Made by a program: the position numbers and the translations under genes. The notes under the pieces were generated by a model. It saw nothing but the letters and a program-made list of their open reading frames with translations. It was not told where the DNA came from and ran no database searches. Positions 1 through 11,300 of a stretch of DNA of 64,000 bases are shown one piece after another; within the stretch, counting starts at the first letter, position 1, and each line of letters opens with the position of its first letter. Source of the stretch: Lobosporangium transversale (Eukaryota; Mortierellomycota; Mortierellomycetes; Mortierellales; Mortierellaceae); contig NW_019028985.1 in NCBI RefSeq assembly GCF_002105155.1, positions 744,001-808,000 of the forward strand. The letters are read 5' to 3'.

Positions 1-5
1 TCTAG

Positions 6-315
6 ATGATCACCTTTATCTTTCTGATTGTAAGTACACGTATGCCAAATTGACCTATTCAACATGTCTCGTCTTGTTAACTCTTAAAAAAGTCGCGTGA
101 GAAAAGCAGAACTAACTCCGGTGCTCGTCAATTGTTTTCGCTGTTGTAGCTCCCACTGCCATTCAAATGGAGAAGAGGAATGCTCAATTTCTTGTCAAAA
201 TCACCCTTCATGGCTCATATCCAATATGTCATGAAGATTGTCTTTATGTAAGATCTCGTTTGGAGGATCCTTGAATCCCTGTTTGTTCTTTCTTTTTGGT
301 GGATACTAAATATCC

Positions 316-346
<31 letters not shown>

Positions 347-895
347 GAGGATAGCTTCGTGTTTATTCTCTTCCTTGGTAAAGTGTTAACAAATGATCTT
401 ATCCGCGCTTAGACCAGTTTTTATATTATATTACGATAACTTACCTTTACTTCTATTGCTATCGACACTGTAGATTCCTTGAACCGTGTCATCAAGGTTG
501 AGGAGATTGTCAGCGACAGTGATCATCATCATCATCATCACGCTCACACAGATACATCTGTTGCGGCTAAACGCTTCTATGCTCAACGCAATATGTAATG
601 CATAACCCATATATGTTTTGATGAACTTTTTTATATACTCAATCTATCAGGCCTTTATAAAGAGTTGTGGTTGATTTTCTTTATCTTTTCCTTTTATATA
701 CTTACCGATTTATAGGTACTTGACCGGCTTCACCCTGTTCTTGTCATTGATCTTGAACCGTACGTTTTTCACGATCTTGGATCTGATCAAGAGTGAGGAG
801 AAGATGGAAGTTGTCAAGAAGCAGGTATTTATCATTGCATTACTGTCATGCTTATTCTTTGAGCTCTTTGTTGACCGGGATATTGACTGATTATT

Positions 896-933
<38 letters not shown>

Positions 934-1186
934 CGTTGCGCATTGAAAGGCTGCTCAACAGAGCAAAGAATATGAACGTCTTCTTGAGTCTGAGAAGAAG
1001 CTGAAGAAGGAGCTCGAGGACTTACAAAAGATTGCATCAAGCCATGAATCAACCAAGCAGGACCTAGAGAATTTGAAGAAGCAGGCCAGCCAGCAGCAGC
1101 AGGAATATTTGCGCATGGCGGACGAGAACAGTACTCTGGAGAAGAAGTTGAAGGGTACCAAGTCTGAGAACAAGAAGGACATTTAA
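6..1186 (+). CDS. BAP31/Yet3-family ER membrane protein (5' end outside window)
   Basis: Spliced model: exons 6-29, 150-247, 355-377, 474-594, 716-824 and 950-1186 give 203 codons in one frame; the window opens at a splice acceptor (tag at 3-5), so the first exon is missing. The product has three hydrophobic segments, the BAP31 signature AQRNMYLTGFTLFLS, then a long Lys/Glu-rich coiled coil (roughly the last 75 residues). BAP31 proteins are ER integral membrane proteins that help export and quality control of other membrane proteins. The protein ends KKDI, a dilysine KKXX ER-retrieval signal, which supports the stop chosen. The loop before the third membrane segment holds six consecutive His. 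The 23-nt exon 3 is unusually short but is needed to keep the frame. Poly(T) runs precede exons 3 and 6. Family assignment is firm. Confidence 0.9.
897..933. repeat. 37-nt poly(T) tract inside an intron
   Basis: Uninterrupted T run between exons 5 and 6 of the BAP31-like gene, ending 16 nt before the exon at 950. It acts as an extreme polypyrimidine tract and is the longest homopolymer in the window. Confidence 0.95.
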
Positions 1187-1491
1187 CCACACAAGGCAAA
1201 ATGATGAAAAAAATGACGTCTTGATCTTCATTTCAACATGATAATATGTCATAATACAAAGCAGCCAGAACAAATAAACGAAAAGAAACTACATCCCCTC
1301 CTTTTTTTTAAAAATTTCTTTTTTATTATTAAAACGAACTTCATAAATTTGTTTGTGAGACGAAGTTTGGTTGTGAGCTATAGAAATGCATATTATTGAT
1401 AAAAAAAAAAATGCGATGTAGTCTAGCCTCTACTTGAATGTTTACAATTGGATGATGATAATGTGAATGATGAAATCAATGTGAAAGTAAT
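1187..1491. other. Convergent 3' intergenic region
   Basis: Lies between the stops of the BAP31-like gene and the cystathionine lyase gene, which converge. It is AT-rich with short poly(A) and poly(T) stretches that could carry the two polyadenylation signals. No further gene is seen. Confidence 0.6.
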
Positions 1492-2064
1492 TTACAGTTT
1501 GACGGCAGCTTCAAGAGCAGCGAGCACATCGGCGACCAAGTCTTCAGTGTCCTCAATACCAACTGACAGACGAATCAAGTTCTCAGTGATGCCCAAGGCA
1601 GCTCTGTCCTCAGCTGAGACTGATCCATGAGTCATGGTCGCGGGCAATTCGCACAATGACTCGACGCCTCCCAAACTCTCTGCAAGAGTAAAGAACTTGA
1701 CGTTACGCAAGAACGCATTGGCAGTAGCAAGATCACCTTTAATTCTGAATGAAATCATGCCTCCGAAGCCCCTCTGTTGACGCTTGGCCAGATCATGCTG
1801 AGGATGCGAAGGGAGACCAGGATAGATCACATTCTCGACACGTGGGGAAGCCTCGAGTGCCTCAGCAATGGCCTGTGCCGAAGTAGCATGCTGGCGCATG
1901 CGCAAGTGCAGGGTCTTTAAGCCACGGTTGGCGAGGAAACAATCGAATGCTGAGGGAACAGCTCCAATGGAGTTCTGCAAGAAGGCAAGCTTGGTGTAGA
2001 TTTGCTCATCTGAAGTAACGGCAACACCCATGACAACACTAAATGATGGATATGATGATTTTTT

Positions 2065-2095
<31 letters not shown>

Positions 2096-3756
2096 GCAAG
2101 TTAGATATCATGTTCAGAACCACGAATTAATAGATAGTTATAAAAGCTAAACAGTTAATATCCAACTTGAAGACACCTACTCTGAGTGACCGTTGATGTA
2201 TTTAGTGACAGAGTGAACGACAATATCAGCGCCAAGCTCAAGCGGGCTCTGGAAGAAAGGACTCATGAAGGTGTTGTCGACAACAAGCTTGGTGTTGTGC
2301 TTATGAGCAATCTCTGCTACAGCCTTGATATCAACAAGACGAAGTGTGGGGTTCGTTGGGGTCTCAACCCAGACGAGCTTTGTGTTTGGGCGAAAGGCAG
2401 CAGCAATGCTGGAAGCATCCTTGAGGTCAACAAATGTGACTTCAACACCAAGGGCAGAAGCAACCTTGGTGAAATAGCGGTATGTGCCTCCGTAGACATC
2501 GTTTACAGAGACGATGTGCGAACCTGAAGGCAAGGATGAGACAATGGTGGCTGTTGTGGCAGATCCAGATGAAAAGGCCAAGCCGTACTTGGCACCTTCC
2601 AAGGCTGCGACTGCAAACTCAAAGGCTTGACGAGAAGGGTTTCCGCTGCGTGAGTAGTCGAAGCCCTGATAATTGAATATTTGGATAACAAATTGTGTTT
2701 AATACATGTACTGTATTTTTGGCGCAAACAAACAAACAAAAAAAAAAAAAGTGGACTGTGATTGTTTGCTTTTTTGCTTTTGAGGAGAGAGGACATGAAA
2801 GGAAATTTTTTTATCCCACGGACCCGTGTTCAGTAACTGTACGACCATGACTTTTACAGAAAAAAATTAACTCCACTGAAAATAATTGCCACCAGACAAT
2901 GTCTCCATGGAGGGGGAGGATCAAGTGAGGACCCAGGCCTTTTTTTTTTTTTTTTTTTTTTCTCACGGACAAGAAATAGACCACTGCTGATAGTGATGAT
3001 GATGGCGATGATGATGGCGATGATGATGAAAATGGTCTTAGTCCTTTAAATCCTTAAAATGTATCACAGGTACTCGTGGCATTTTAATTTTAACACCAAT
3101 TCCAACCTCCGACATTCGACATTCGCCATTTGTATAGTAAAATATAGAAATGAATTGAAAATATTTTTTTTAAAAAAACCCTGCAGTATAAAAAGTGGTA
3201 AAGGATACCAATCTTTGAAATCAGATGCTGAATTTGAGAAATATGGTGATAGTACTTTCCAGTTAATGCATCCTCCCTTTTTTTTTTTTTTTTTTTTTTT
3301 TTCTCCTGGCTTATCGCTCATTCCTTTTTCTTCTTGCATGACTCCCATTTTCAAAGTCAAAACATCGATGGTTCATATTGTGTTGGAACAATTACAATTC
3401 AATGAATTGTACACACACAAAAAAAAAAGCTTACATTGTGCTCGCCTGCTCCATGCTGTTTGAAAGTGGTTGAGAGTGATAAAGGAGGAATAACAGCACC
3501 TATAACAATATGCCGCAGGATTGAATCGTTCAAAGTAAATATCAAATATAAATTGATGAGATTTTCATGCTTTTTATTTAAAAAAAAATAAAAAATAAAA
3601 ATAAAAATAAAAAAAAAAAAAAAAGAAAAGAAAAAAGAAAAGAAAAGGCCTACCAGTAACAGGGTCAGGATGCTGTCCAGCGTGAATAGCACGGGTGCCG
3701 AAATTTGCTTGGAGGATGTGCTCATCATGGTCGTTGATGAAGTATTTGGCAGACAT
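1492..3756 (-). CDS. CYS3: Cystathionine gamma-lyase (PLP-dependent transsulfuration enzyme)
   Basis: Four exons on the minus strand: 3756-3654, 3499-3435, 2665-2181 and 2038-1492; the model gives 398 aa, close to the usual 390-400. Cystathionine gamma-lyase splits cystathionine to cysteine, 2-oxobutyrate and ammonia in the cytosol. Seen in the sequence: N-terminal FGTRAIHAGQ and GAVIPPLSLSTTF, substrate/PLP-binding YSRSGNPSR, the aldimine region with PLP Lys at about residue 210 in SVTKYINGHSD, and the C-terminal SLGGVESL and LSVGIEDTEDL motifs typical of the Cys/Met-metabolism PLP family. The exon 3/exon 4 junction splits the Asp codon of NGHSD. Cystathionine beta-lyase and gamma-synthase are homologous; length and motifs favour the gamma-lyase. 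Introns hold poly(A/T) runs and a TAA repeat. Confidence 0.92.
2064..2092. repeat. (TAA)n microsatellite
   Basis: About nine TAA/ATA triplets just upstream of the last CYS3 exon (on the minus strand), inside intron 3. Confidence 0.9.
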
Positions 3757-3996
3757 GTTGGATATGAAGAAGTTTTTTTTGTTGTTGTTGTTGCTGCTAT
3801 TGCGAATGCGATGAGGAGATTGAAGAAAAAAAAAAAAAAAAAAAAAAAAAAAAGAAAAAAAAATCAGTTTATATAAAGAATTGAGCAGTCTCAAAAAAAA
3901 CAAAACACATTCTAATGCTGATTAATCCTTTTGGGCAACTTTCTCACGGATAGTTAACTTTACGAACTTAATACCTATATTTACTCTACTATATAT

Positions 3997-4043
<47 letters not shown>

Positions 4044-4588
4044 TGTTAACTCACAAGTTAACTTTTTTATAAACCATATTCGATTACAAAGCATTTGTCA
4101 GACAGAACAGCGCAGTTTGTGTTTTTTTTTTTCTTTTTGTTCTTGAAATAAACCGCGCCGCATTCCTCCCATCCTACTCACCATTGAAGAATATCAGTGA
4201 TGTCAACAGAGTGGGGTAACTGAAAAATGTCTGTAGGAATCAAAAACTATGCATGTAGACAAAAAGAAGGAAAAAAAAAAAAAAAAAAAGCTCTCTCTGC
4301 TCACATCACTTCATGGAACTATTGCAAATCAAAGCTTAGTGTCAACTAATGAGAGAACATGTTTGACTTGATTGACACTCAGATTTGAAAAAGGAAAAAG
4401 GGAAAAAGGAAATCCATTTCGAAAGCACTGTTTATCTTGATCGGTTTACTGCATAGTGTGCTATGTTACTTCTATCCTTCATTAAAGACGAATGTTCAAC
4501 TGTATGTTTACTGGTTTTTTTTTTATTACTATTATTATAATTTTTTTTATTTTTTATTTTTTTATTTTTTTTTCGAGTCCTCCCCTTT
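3757..4588. other. Gene-free interval upstream of CYS3
   Basis: Holds the CYS3 promoter and the 3' flank of the small secreted-protein gene. It contains poly(A) runs near 3825-3853 and 4270-4289 and an ACTA tetranucleotide array. I see no coding exon. Confidence 0.6.
3997..4043 (+). repeat. (ACTA)n tetranucleotide microsatellite
   Basis: About 11.75 perfect ACTA units in 47 bp, about 240 bp upstream of the CYS3 start. It is likely to be length-polymorphic. Confidence 0.97.
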
Positions 4589-5592
4589 TTAGAAGGCAAC
4601 AGCTGTGGCCAGCACGACTGCAGCAATAGAGAACATTGCCATCATTTTGCTATCTGATCCCAACATTTTGGCAGCATCACCCCTGATGCCCCCTGTGTTG
4701 ACTCCCTCAACATCCGTGGCCTGAGCTTGACCAATAGATGTGACAGTAGCAAGTGCAGGCCCTAACTCGGGCTGCGACTGTTGCGTGCTTGCCTCAACAT
4801 ATCCCTTTACGCCCTTGCACAGAGCATTAAGCGACGTTGCTGTCACAAGTTGCTGTTGCGATTCTTTCAACGAGCACCGCTCGGTGGCCGTTGCAAGGGG
4901 GAAGAATCCTATTTTTCCGGCAAAAACAATGGAATTATATAATTTAATACAAAAGTCAGTTCAAGCCTTTGTGCTCTCAATTTTTGCCACCCCAAATCCA
5001 CTCACAAGAGTACCTTCTCGAGTTCTACCCCTGCCCACACCCCATCTCTCCTCCCTTGTTTTTGTACACACTAAACGAATTGCTCTCAGCCCCATCTTTA
5101 CTACTCATTTGCCTCAACATTTTAATCAAATATTTTTTCCATTGGAAAATTCAATATCTGCATTGGCAGTGCAATAATAATAATAATAATCGCAATTAAA
5201 AAAAAAAAAAATCCTCTGTAGTAGAAAACTTGCTCCATCAGGCGACTTTTCCTTCGTCTTTCTGCATCCACTCTCTTTCAACACATGAACTTCTTAGAGC
5301 AGACCAATAAATTACAAAAAAATAAAAAGATCTGAATCTAGTATGAATTACCATCTTTGCAAATGCATGGTCTCCAACGGGCATCAGAGTCTGTTTCAGG
5401 AATATCAGTGTTGTTATTGGTGCAGGGTGCAACCCAAGCCTTGTAGAGTGTATTCAGGGGAGCACACTTGGTGTTGGTAGGCGTCGGTGTGGTGCCGTTG
5501 GTAGTCGCCTGGGCCTGTGTCTGAGAGACAAGCGCCAGGAGAACTACAGCGACGATCAACAAGGAAAGAGAGAACTTTGATGTGTGGGTCAT
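4589..5592 (-). CDS. Small secreted Cys-containing protein, probably GPI-anchored
   Basis: Two exons, 5592-5352 and 4908-4589, give 186 aa. The junction restores the reading CKDGFFPLATATERC. The first ~26 residues are a clear signal peptide (Lys-Phe then a Leu/Val-rich core, ending TQAQA). The mature part has six Cys in a ~70-residue region containing APCTNNN and CICKDG, then a Gly/Asp/Ser segment (GDAAKMLGSDSK), and ends in an uncharged hydrophobic tail of about 17 residues with no following charges, the layout of a GPI-attachment signal. The protein is therefore expected at the cell wall or plasma membrane. I do not recognise the Cys pattern as CFEM or hydrophobin. Function unknown. Confidence 0.75.
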
Positions 5593-6409
5593 TTTGTTGC
5601 TGCTATTGTCGTTCTTTTTCTCCTTCAGTGCTTTGCTAATTTTAAAAGTAAGGGAAAGGATCGGCCTTGTGAAAATGTAGATGAGACGAAGCCAAGAAAG
5701 GGCGAGAGACAGGGAAGAGAGTGAGAGAGAGAGAATGTGTGAGAGAGTTAGAAAGAGAGGGAAAGTGAGAGAAAGAGAGCCAAGAATGACTGTTAGGAAA
5801 GGGACGTTAAAAGAGAGAGAGGAAGGAGTTACGACGGAAGGAGAAAGAAGAGGAATGGGAGGAGGCCAAAGTGCAACAAACGAAACAAAAAGAGCGACGA
5901 TGCAAAAGAATGGTTTTTAAATGGTACACAGTGCATCGCATATTCCTCCGTGCGCTAACAAAAATCCCCTCTCTTTTTCGCCCGAAGACCGCGCGCTGTC
6001 TCACCCTACTCTTGCACTTGTTTCTTGTTCCTGAATGTTCTGAACTGATTGGCTCTTTTACAACTTGAAAGAAAATCCAGATGTGGATTATGTACATCTA
6101 TAAATGTTTTACGACGTTTGTGTATAATGAATATATTTTTTATTATATATTCACTTGTATATGTTATTGATTGACCGGATGTGTATCATCTTCTACACCT
6201 TCTACACATAAACAATAGAATTTTTTTTTTGTCGACTGTCCCGAATGTAAGAGCCTGGTTTGCTAACTGTGTTAATTCTGCTGTCTGTTGAGAGCAACAA
6301 TAGACTATGCACATTGACATACACATTTCACACCTTGTTGAATTGATCTTTGTCAGCAGATGTAAGTTTTATTATTTTTTCAAAAACAACACAAATTCCA
6401 AGCCCTCTT
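5593..6409. other. Intergenic region with strand-asymmetric purine block
   Basis: Lies upstream of the secreted-protein gene. The first ~270 bp are strongly purine-rich on the plus strand (listed separately); the rest is AT-rich, with nothing recognisable as coding. Confidence 0.6.
5685..5860 (-). promoter_or_regulatory. Pyrimidine-rich leader/promoter block of the secreted-protein gene
   Basis: GA-rich on the plus strand, so CT-rich in the sense of the gene starting at 5592. Similar sense-strand pyrimidine blocks lie just upstream of several other starts in this window. CT-rich blocks are common near transcription starts in fungi; the promoter role is inferred. Confidence 0.45.
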
Positions 6410-7141
6410 TCAGCCCCGGCGGTGTCCTCCTGCCCCGTACCCTAGTGCATGCGTCGTCGTTCCTGCTCCACTCGGTCCGCCTGCTGCAGAAATCGCTGCC
6501 TCTACCCGTTCCACCCCTTGTTGACCCACAACACTCTCGAGCCAACGCTTGCGCGCATCTATCAAAAGCTGTCTCCGCTCAAGGAAACATTCAGGTGGGG
6601 TCAAAATGTTGTCATAGTTTAGATAGTCATTACTTCCTCTAGCTGGGAACGAGGCTGACGTCGAAACAAGAGACAGTGGTCGACTGTTCGGTGGACGACC
6701 CATAGGCGATGTCCGAGCGGATGATTGGTTCACTTCAACACTCACAGTTTCACTGTTATCCCTTCCTCCACCAGTGCTACCGCTGCTATCTGTTAAGGCC
6801 GCAACCACTGATGGCGACCGTTCATAGTTGCGTCCATCATATTGGATCCAATCTCGCATCAATTCCTCGCTATTAGCTCCTAGCACAATTGCCTTTGCAA
6901 TGTTACGTCTTTCTTCCAGCAACGTCATATCTTTGTTTGAAAGATCTGCTTCTAATCGAGACATCGGCGAATAAATGCGAACTGTAAAATAACTAATTTC
7001 AAAAATTATTGGTGGCGAAATTGTGGCTGATTAACATCGCAGCTTATAGTCGACTCTGTCAGAGTGCAGCCATTCCTCAATCCCATGATCTGGACTTATT
7101 GTCAAGTCTAAGCGATAGCTGCAATAACCCCTTTGGCCCAT
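6410..7141 (-). CDS. Unidentified 225-aa protein
   Basis: The main exon, 6981-6410, encodes a charged helical part (LLEERRNIAKAI, SEELMRDWIQYDG), a Ser/Gly/Asn-rich linker, then a second helical part (PPECFLERRQLLIDARKR) and a Gly/Ala-rich tail. A first exon at 7141-7036 is inferred: joined through a weak donor (GTTAATC) it keeps the frame and gives the junction reading YKLRFRIYSPMSRLE. The total is 226 codons including the stop. An alternative start is Met at 6964 within the main exon. I recognise no family, signal peptide or membrane segment. The gene lies downstream of RPAP1 on the same strand. The main exon is fairly secure, the first exon tentative. Confidence 0.5.
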
Positions 7142-8331
7142 ACTTGGAGTTGTTATATATATATATATATTGCACTTATAACGAGCAACAAGTACAATTC
7201 CTTCACGTGATCATTCGTAAGTAAAGCCCACAAGTGTTTGCTCCAAAGCACTGACTGCACTTAGACAGTCATCTGTATATATGAATTCAAGTGAGCCAAC
7301 GAAGAGAGAAATAGATTACCTTTGCCTGAAAGATAAAGTGCAAAAGAGGAGAAAGGAAATTAAAATGAACAATGATTTAAAAAGGAATTCGTCAAAAAAA
7401 TACGACGAAGAAGGGTGTAATGGCGCGAAGGAAAAGTGATGCTGAGCGATGTGTGGTGATGTACGAGGGTGGCTTATAATTTTTGGACAAAGCTGGTTCA
7501 CATTCCACTGCTGCGCCCATATCTATTAGCTTGTGCAACGCAGGCTATGTCTCTTCAATAATCTTGATAAAAGTATATCTTCCAAAGCGTTTTTAAAAAT
7601 TGAGCTTTCACTCAAACAGAGTTAATAATTGCTAGTGAAGTTGTTACAACAAGGCATTATTGCACTCTACAAAATAATCCACTTACTTTTGCTGCCAAAA
7701 AACAAAACCTTGAGAGCAGATGCACTTAAAACTGTTTGTTTGGATCCACGACTCCGCAGATAGCACTTACCGGATATTAGCTCCCCTTTACCCCTAACTA
7801 ATGAAACCTTCACCACTATTGTAAGCCATGCGGTATACTCCAGTCTCGATTGTATTTACAAACCGAGAGACGAAATATGTGTAACAATATGCACTATCTG
7901 GATCTAAACATTTGCAAATTCTACGCCATCAATCTTTGATCTACTCAAAAGCATTACGCGAACACGCGCAGCTCTTTAATAGCTAACATCAACAGATCTA
8001 CAAACGACATTGATGATCTTGGCACATGGTGCTTTTTCAGTACGCGTTCTATCTTGGACATACCCTCGATTTGTATGGCAAACAAAGTTAATTCGCAAAA
8101 TCTTATCAATATATATCTTAAATGGGGCTCGACACATCAGTAAACATAAGCAGCATAATCTTGGTTGACTTCTTTATTTTTTCCGCGAGCACATTTCATA
8201 CATTAGTACACTCGATGCTCCACTGGATAAATTTCGCACGCAAACATCATCTTTACAAAAAAAAAAAAAAAAAAAAAAAAAGTTTCACTTCATTGTGTGA
8301 GGTTAAAACGCGGCTTCGTGTACATCCTTCT
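7142..8331. other. 1.2-kb gene-free interval
   Basis: AT-rich DNA with a short (TA)n at about 7154-7170 and a poly(A) run ending at 8281, just past the RPAP1 stop. Further 5' exons of the unidentified gene at 6410-7141 could hide here; I could not support any. Confidence 0.5.
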
Positions 8332-11300
8332 CTAAGGGGATGGCATTTGAATAGGTCCCAAAGCAACACGAGCTAGGTGATGCACTGCAACCCAATATAA
8401 TAATGGGTTCCGCTGCTTGATCACTCTACCGCTGACAACTGCCTTTAAGTAATGCCTAAGTACCTCCGCCGTCACATGCTCTCCATCATCCATAATCAGA
8501 CTTCGAAGCGTTCCAGCATCAATTTCCTCCCAATTCGTCGTGACACTTCCAAGGAAATTAAATGATTCCTGCCATACCAAGAGCTGCATTTGCGACGAAA
8601 GCGCCATTGCTGGAAACAAGAGGCGCGCTGCTGTGGGCTGGAACTGCAGAAGTGTACCTGTCGTAAATGAGTTTTCCATAAAGTCTCTCATGAATTGCGA
8701 AAATGGTATGGGATTCGTTAATAGTGACAACGTCTTTTCACACAGTGTACCAGGGCCCTGAGTGTCATCCCTCAGAAGAGTACAGTCTCCACGAGTACTA
8801 AAGTGATCCAGCAATTTGTTGATAGTGCTATTGACCTCCTGATCCATAAAGCCCTCTTCTTCTTCCTCTTCTTCTTCCTCTTCTTCTTCCTCCTGTTCGC
8901 CTCTATTCTCTCGAGGTCGTTGTCCAGACCCATCTGTCTCATCCTCACCACCATTATTATCGCCATCACTGCCGTCTCTCGATGGTTCTTTTTCACCCTC
9001 CAGTGATAAAAGTTTGAGTGCGGCCATGTATATGAGTTCGAATGAAATTCCGTCCAATGTTTGCAGTAATGAATATACAAAGTCGAGGGTACAATGCGCT
9101 ACCGATGTTGCTGCAATTAAAGTGCCAGACTCCTCCACATATGTGAGTTTGCTCCTGTACAATAGATCAATTGGATAGAACAGCCAGCTAAACAATGGTT
9201 GGCCAGTGATTCCATTATAATCCATGACTAAACTCTTGATCCCTCGACCATCGTGACTCCACAAGCTTTGCGATTGTGCCAAGTCCAAATCCCCACGAAC
9301 GAAGCACTGTAGATATAATGGTTCTAAAATCCTCTTGACGACTGTGATTTGGTTTGTATTATGGCTAAGGAGCTTACTCAAGAAGCGGGGATTGAAAAGA
9401 ATCTTTTTCAAGACATCATAGCTTAGAGATTCATCTCCTGGCAAGACAATCTGAAGCAAGGAAAGAGCCGTAACTTGGAAAAGAGGGAAAAACGTTAGTT
9501 TGATGTGTGAACTGCTTTCAGGGTCTTGCTGATAGACAAGTACGTCCATTGCGGTCAGCCAATGAGCGGCAAAATAGACGCCATGTCGAGAAAGGAAAGC
9601 CATCCATGGCGGTAGGATTCCCGGAATTTGGTCCTGAATTGCCAACTCATATTTACTAACACGCTCGACCAAACTAAAGACTGAATTAGAGGTCAAAGTT
9701 TGGACTGTTTCCTGTAGTATGAATGCTGGTGCTGTGACAAGACGCGCGAGATGATACATTGTTGTTAGATGGCTGCTCAAATACTCGCAGCACACTGACA
9801 TCTCAAACAAAGTTGCTGCAATCGTCGATAAAGGTGAGGGGTTGGTCATTGTGATCCCAATATGAGGTAGCGCTGGCTCATCGAGCACAGGAACAGCTGT
9901 CATGATAGATATAAGATGTCCATGTACAGCTTTAAATGCACTGGATTTCAGCCATCCTTTAAGCTGAAGAGCGTTCCAGACGCGCTCTAAAATTTGTGTA
10001 TTGTCTGGGGGGTTGCTCGAAAGATAGCGCGACCAAGTACTTATATATCGAACTGCTGAGGAGACAAGAAGTGTGCCGCGCAAGTCAAAAGTCGTCGACT
10101 GAGTGGATTGCTTCCATTGAATAATGCTTTCAAGGGCTGGGTCCAGGAATGCTGCTGCTTGTGCCCAGCAAAGCGAGTGTTCAGGTATGGTGCGATGAAC
10201 ATCAGCAGCCGCATGGGTCCAGACAGCGGCAAACTGAAAGAACATTGACAACTTGATGGACAGGAAAGACTTTACAGTTGAGTCGAAATCGGTCTTGGAT
10301 TTCATTAGAATGGTTTGTGTAAAGTCCTGGAGCAAAACGGACTGCAGGCTATCACCTAATACGTTACAGTAGAGGCCATAGGCACACAAGGATCGGAAGA
10401 GCTTCAACACCTGAGTCTGAATCAAGAAGCTGAGCTTGTTCTCGAGCGTAGCCTCAGGTGTGACCACTAGAAACCGTAGCAAAGGCTCTAAATGGCCTCC
10501 TTCAATGATAGCAGATGCAACTTTCTTTGACGACCTGATAACAACGTCTAAAATTGAAATTGCCTTGGCTGTGCAGCCTAATTCCAAGTCGCTCTTTTCT
10601 GAAGGCCAAGGAATAGCTAAAAACTGCCGAACGAGTGTTGGAACCATCTTGTCGCACTCAAACACCTTTTTGGCTGCTCCTGCATTACTTCGAACAATTG
10701 TGAGCAAAATGTCCAAGATTTGCGAATTAGTAAATACAGGAAGCTGACAAACATCCAGTAAATACCGAATTCGAGGAATGATGCTCATCGCAATTAATCC
10801 CTCCACAGGATCTTTGGAAGCTAATATAGCGTGCGCTGCAATCGTTTCCTCTGTCTCTGTTCCTTGCTCCTGGCTTGTCTGTAAAGAATCTGGCTTCAAC
10901 TCCATGTTGGCGAATCGTGTAATGCCTTGATATTTAAATCCAAGATTAATACGCTCATAACCCCGATCCAGATGGTCAACCAACTCCCAGACATCCTGAT
11001 ATTCCGGCTCTGTCTGCGGCATTACCCAAGAGTGAAGTGCACCGACTGCCGCAACAATTCCCGAGTCTGTCTTGTCATCCAAAGCTGCGCGGATATAGAC
11101 TGGCGCACGAAGTGTGTCAATGAGCCAGCGCAAAATACCTGCTCGAACTGTGAATGGCGCAAAGTTAGCATCCTTGCAGTTGTCTATGACTTTTGCAACG
11201 ACATTAAGTGGGAGGATTCTTTGACTGGGCACTGTCGACCGAATAAGATGGAGAAGCTCTGAGAGTGTGTAACCAGCCTTGGCAGGATCCATGCCATGGT

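Noticed and set aside
523-543. Six consecutive His codons, like a vector tag
   Set aside because: They lie inside a spliced BAP31-like exon with family motifs on both sides; natural low complexity in a loop, not a construct.
8803-9006. Poly-Phe/Leu plus-strand ORF opposite RPAP1
   Set aside because: Antisense shadow of the RPAP1 poly-Glu repeat.
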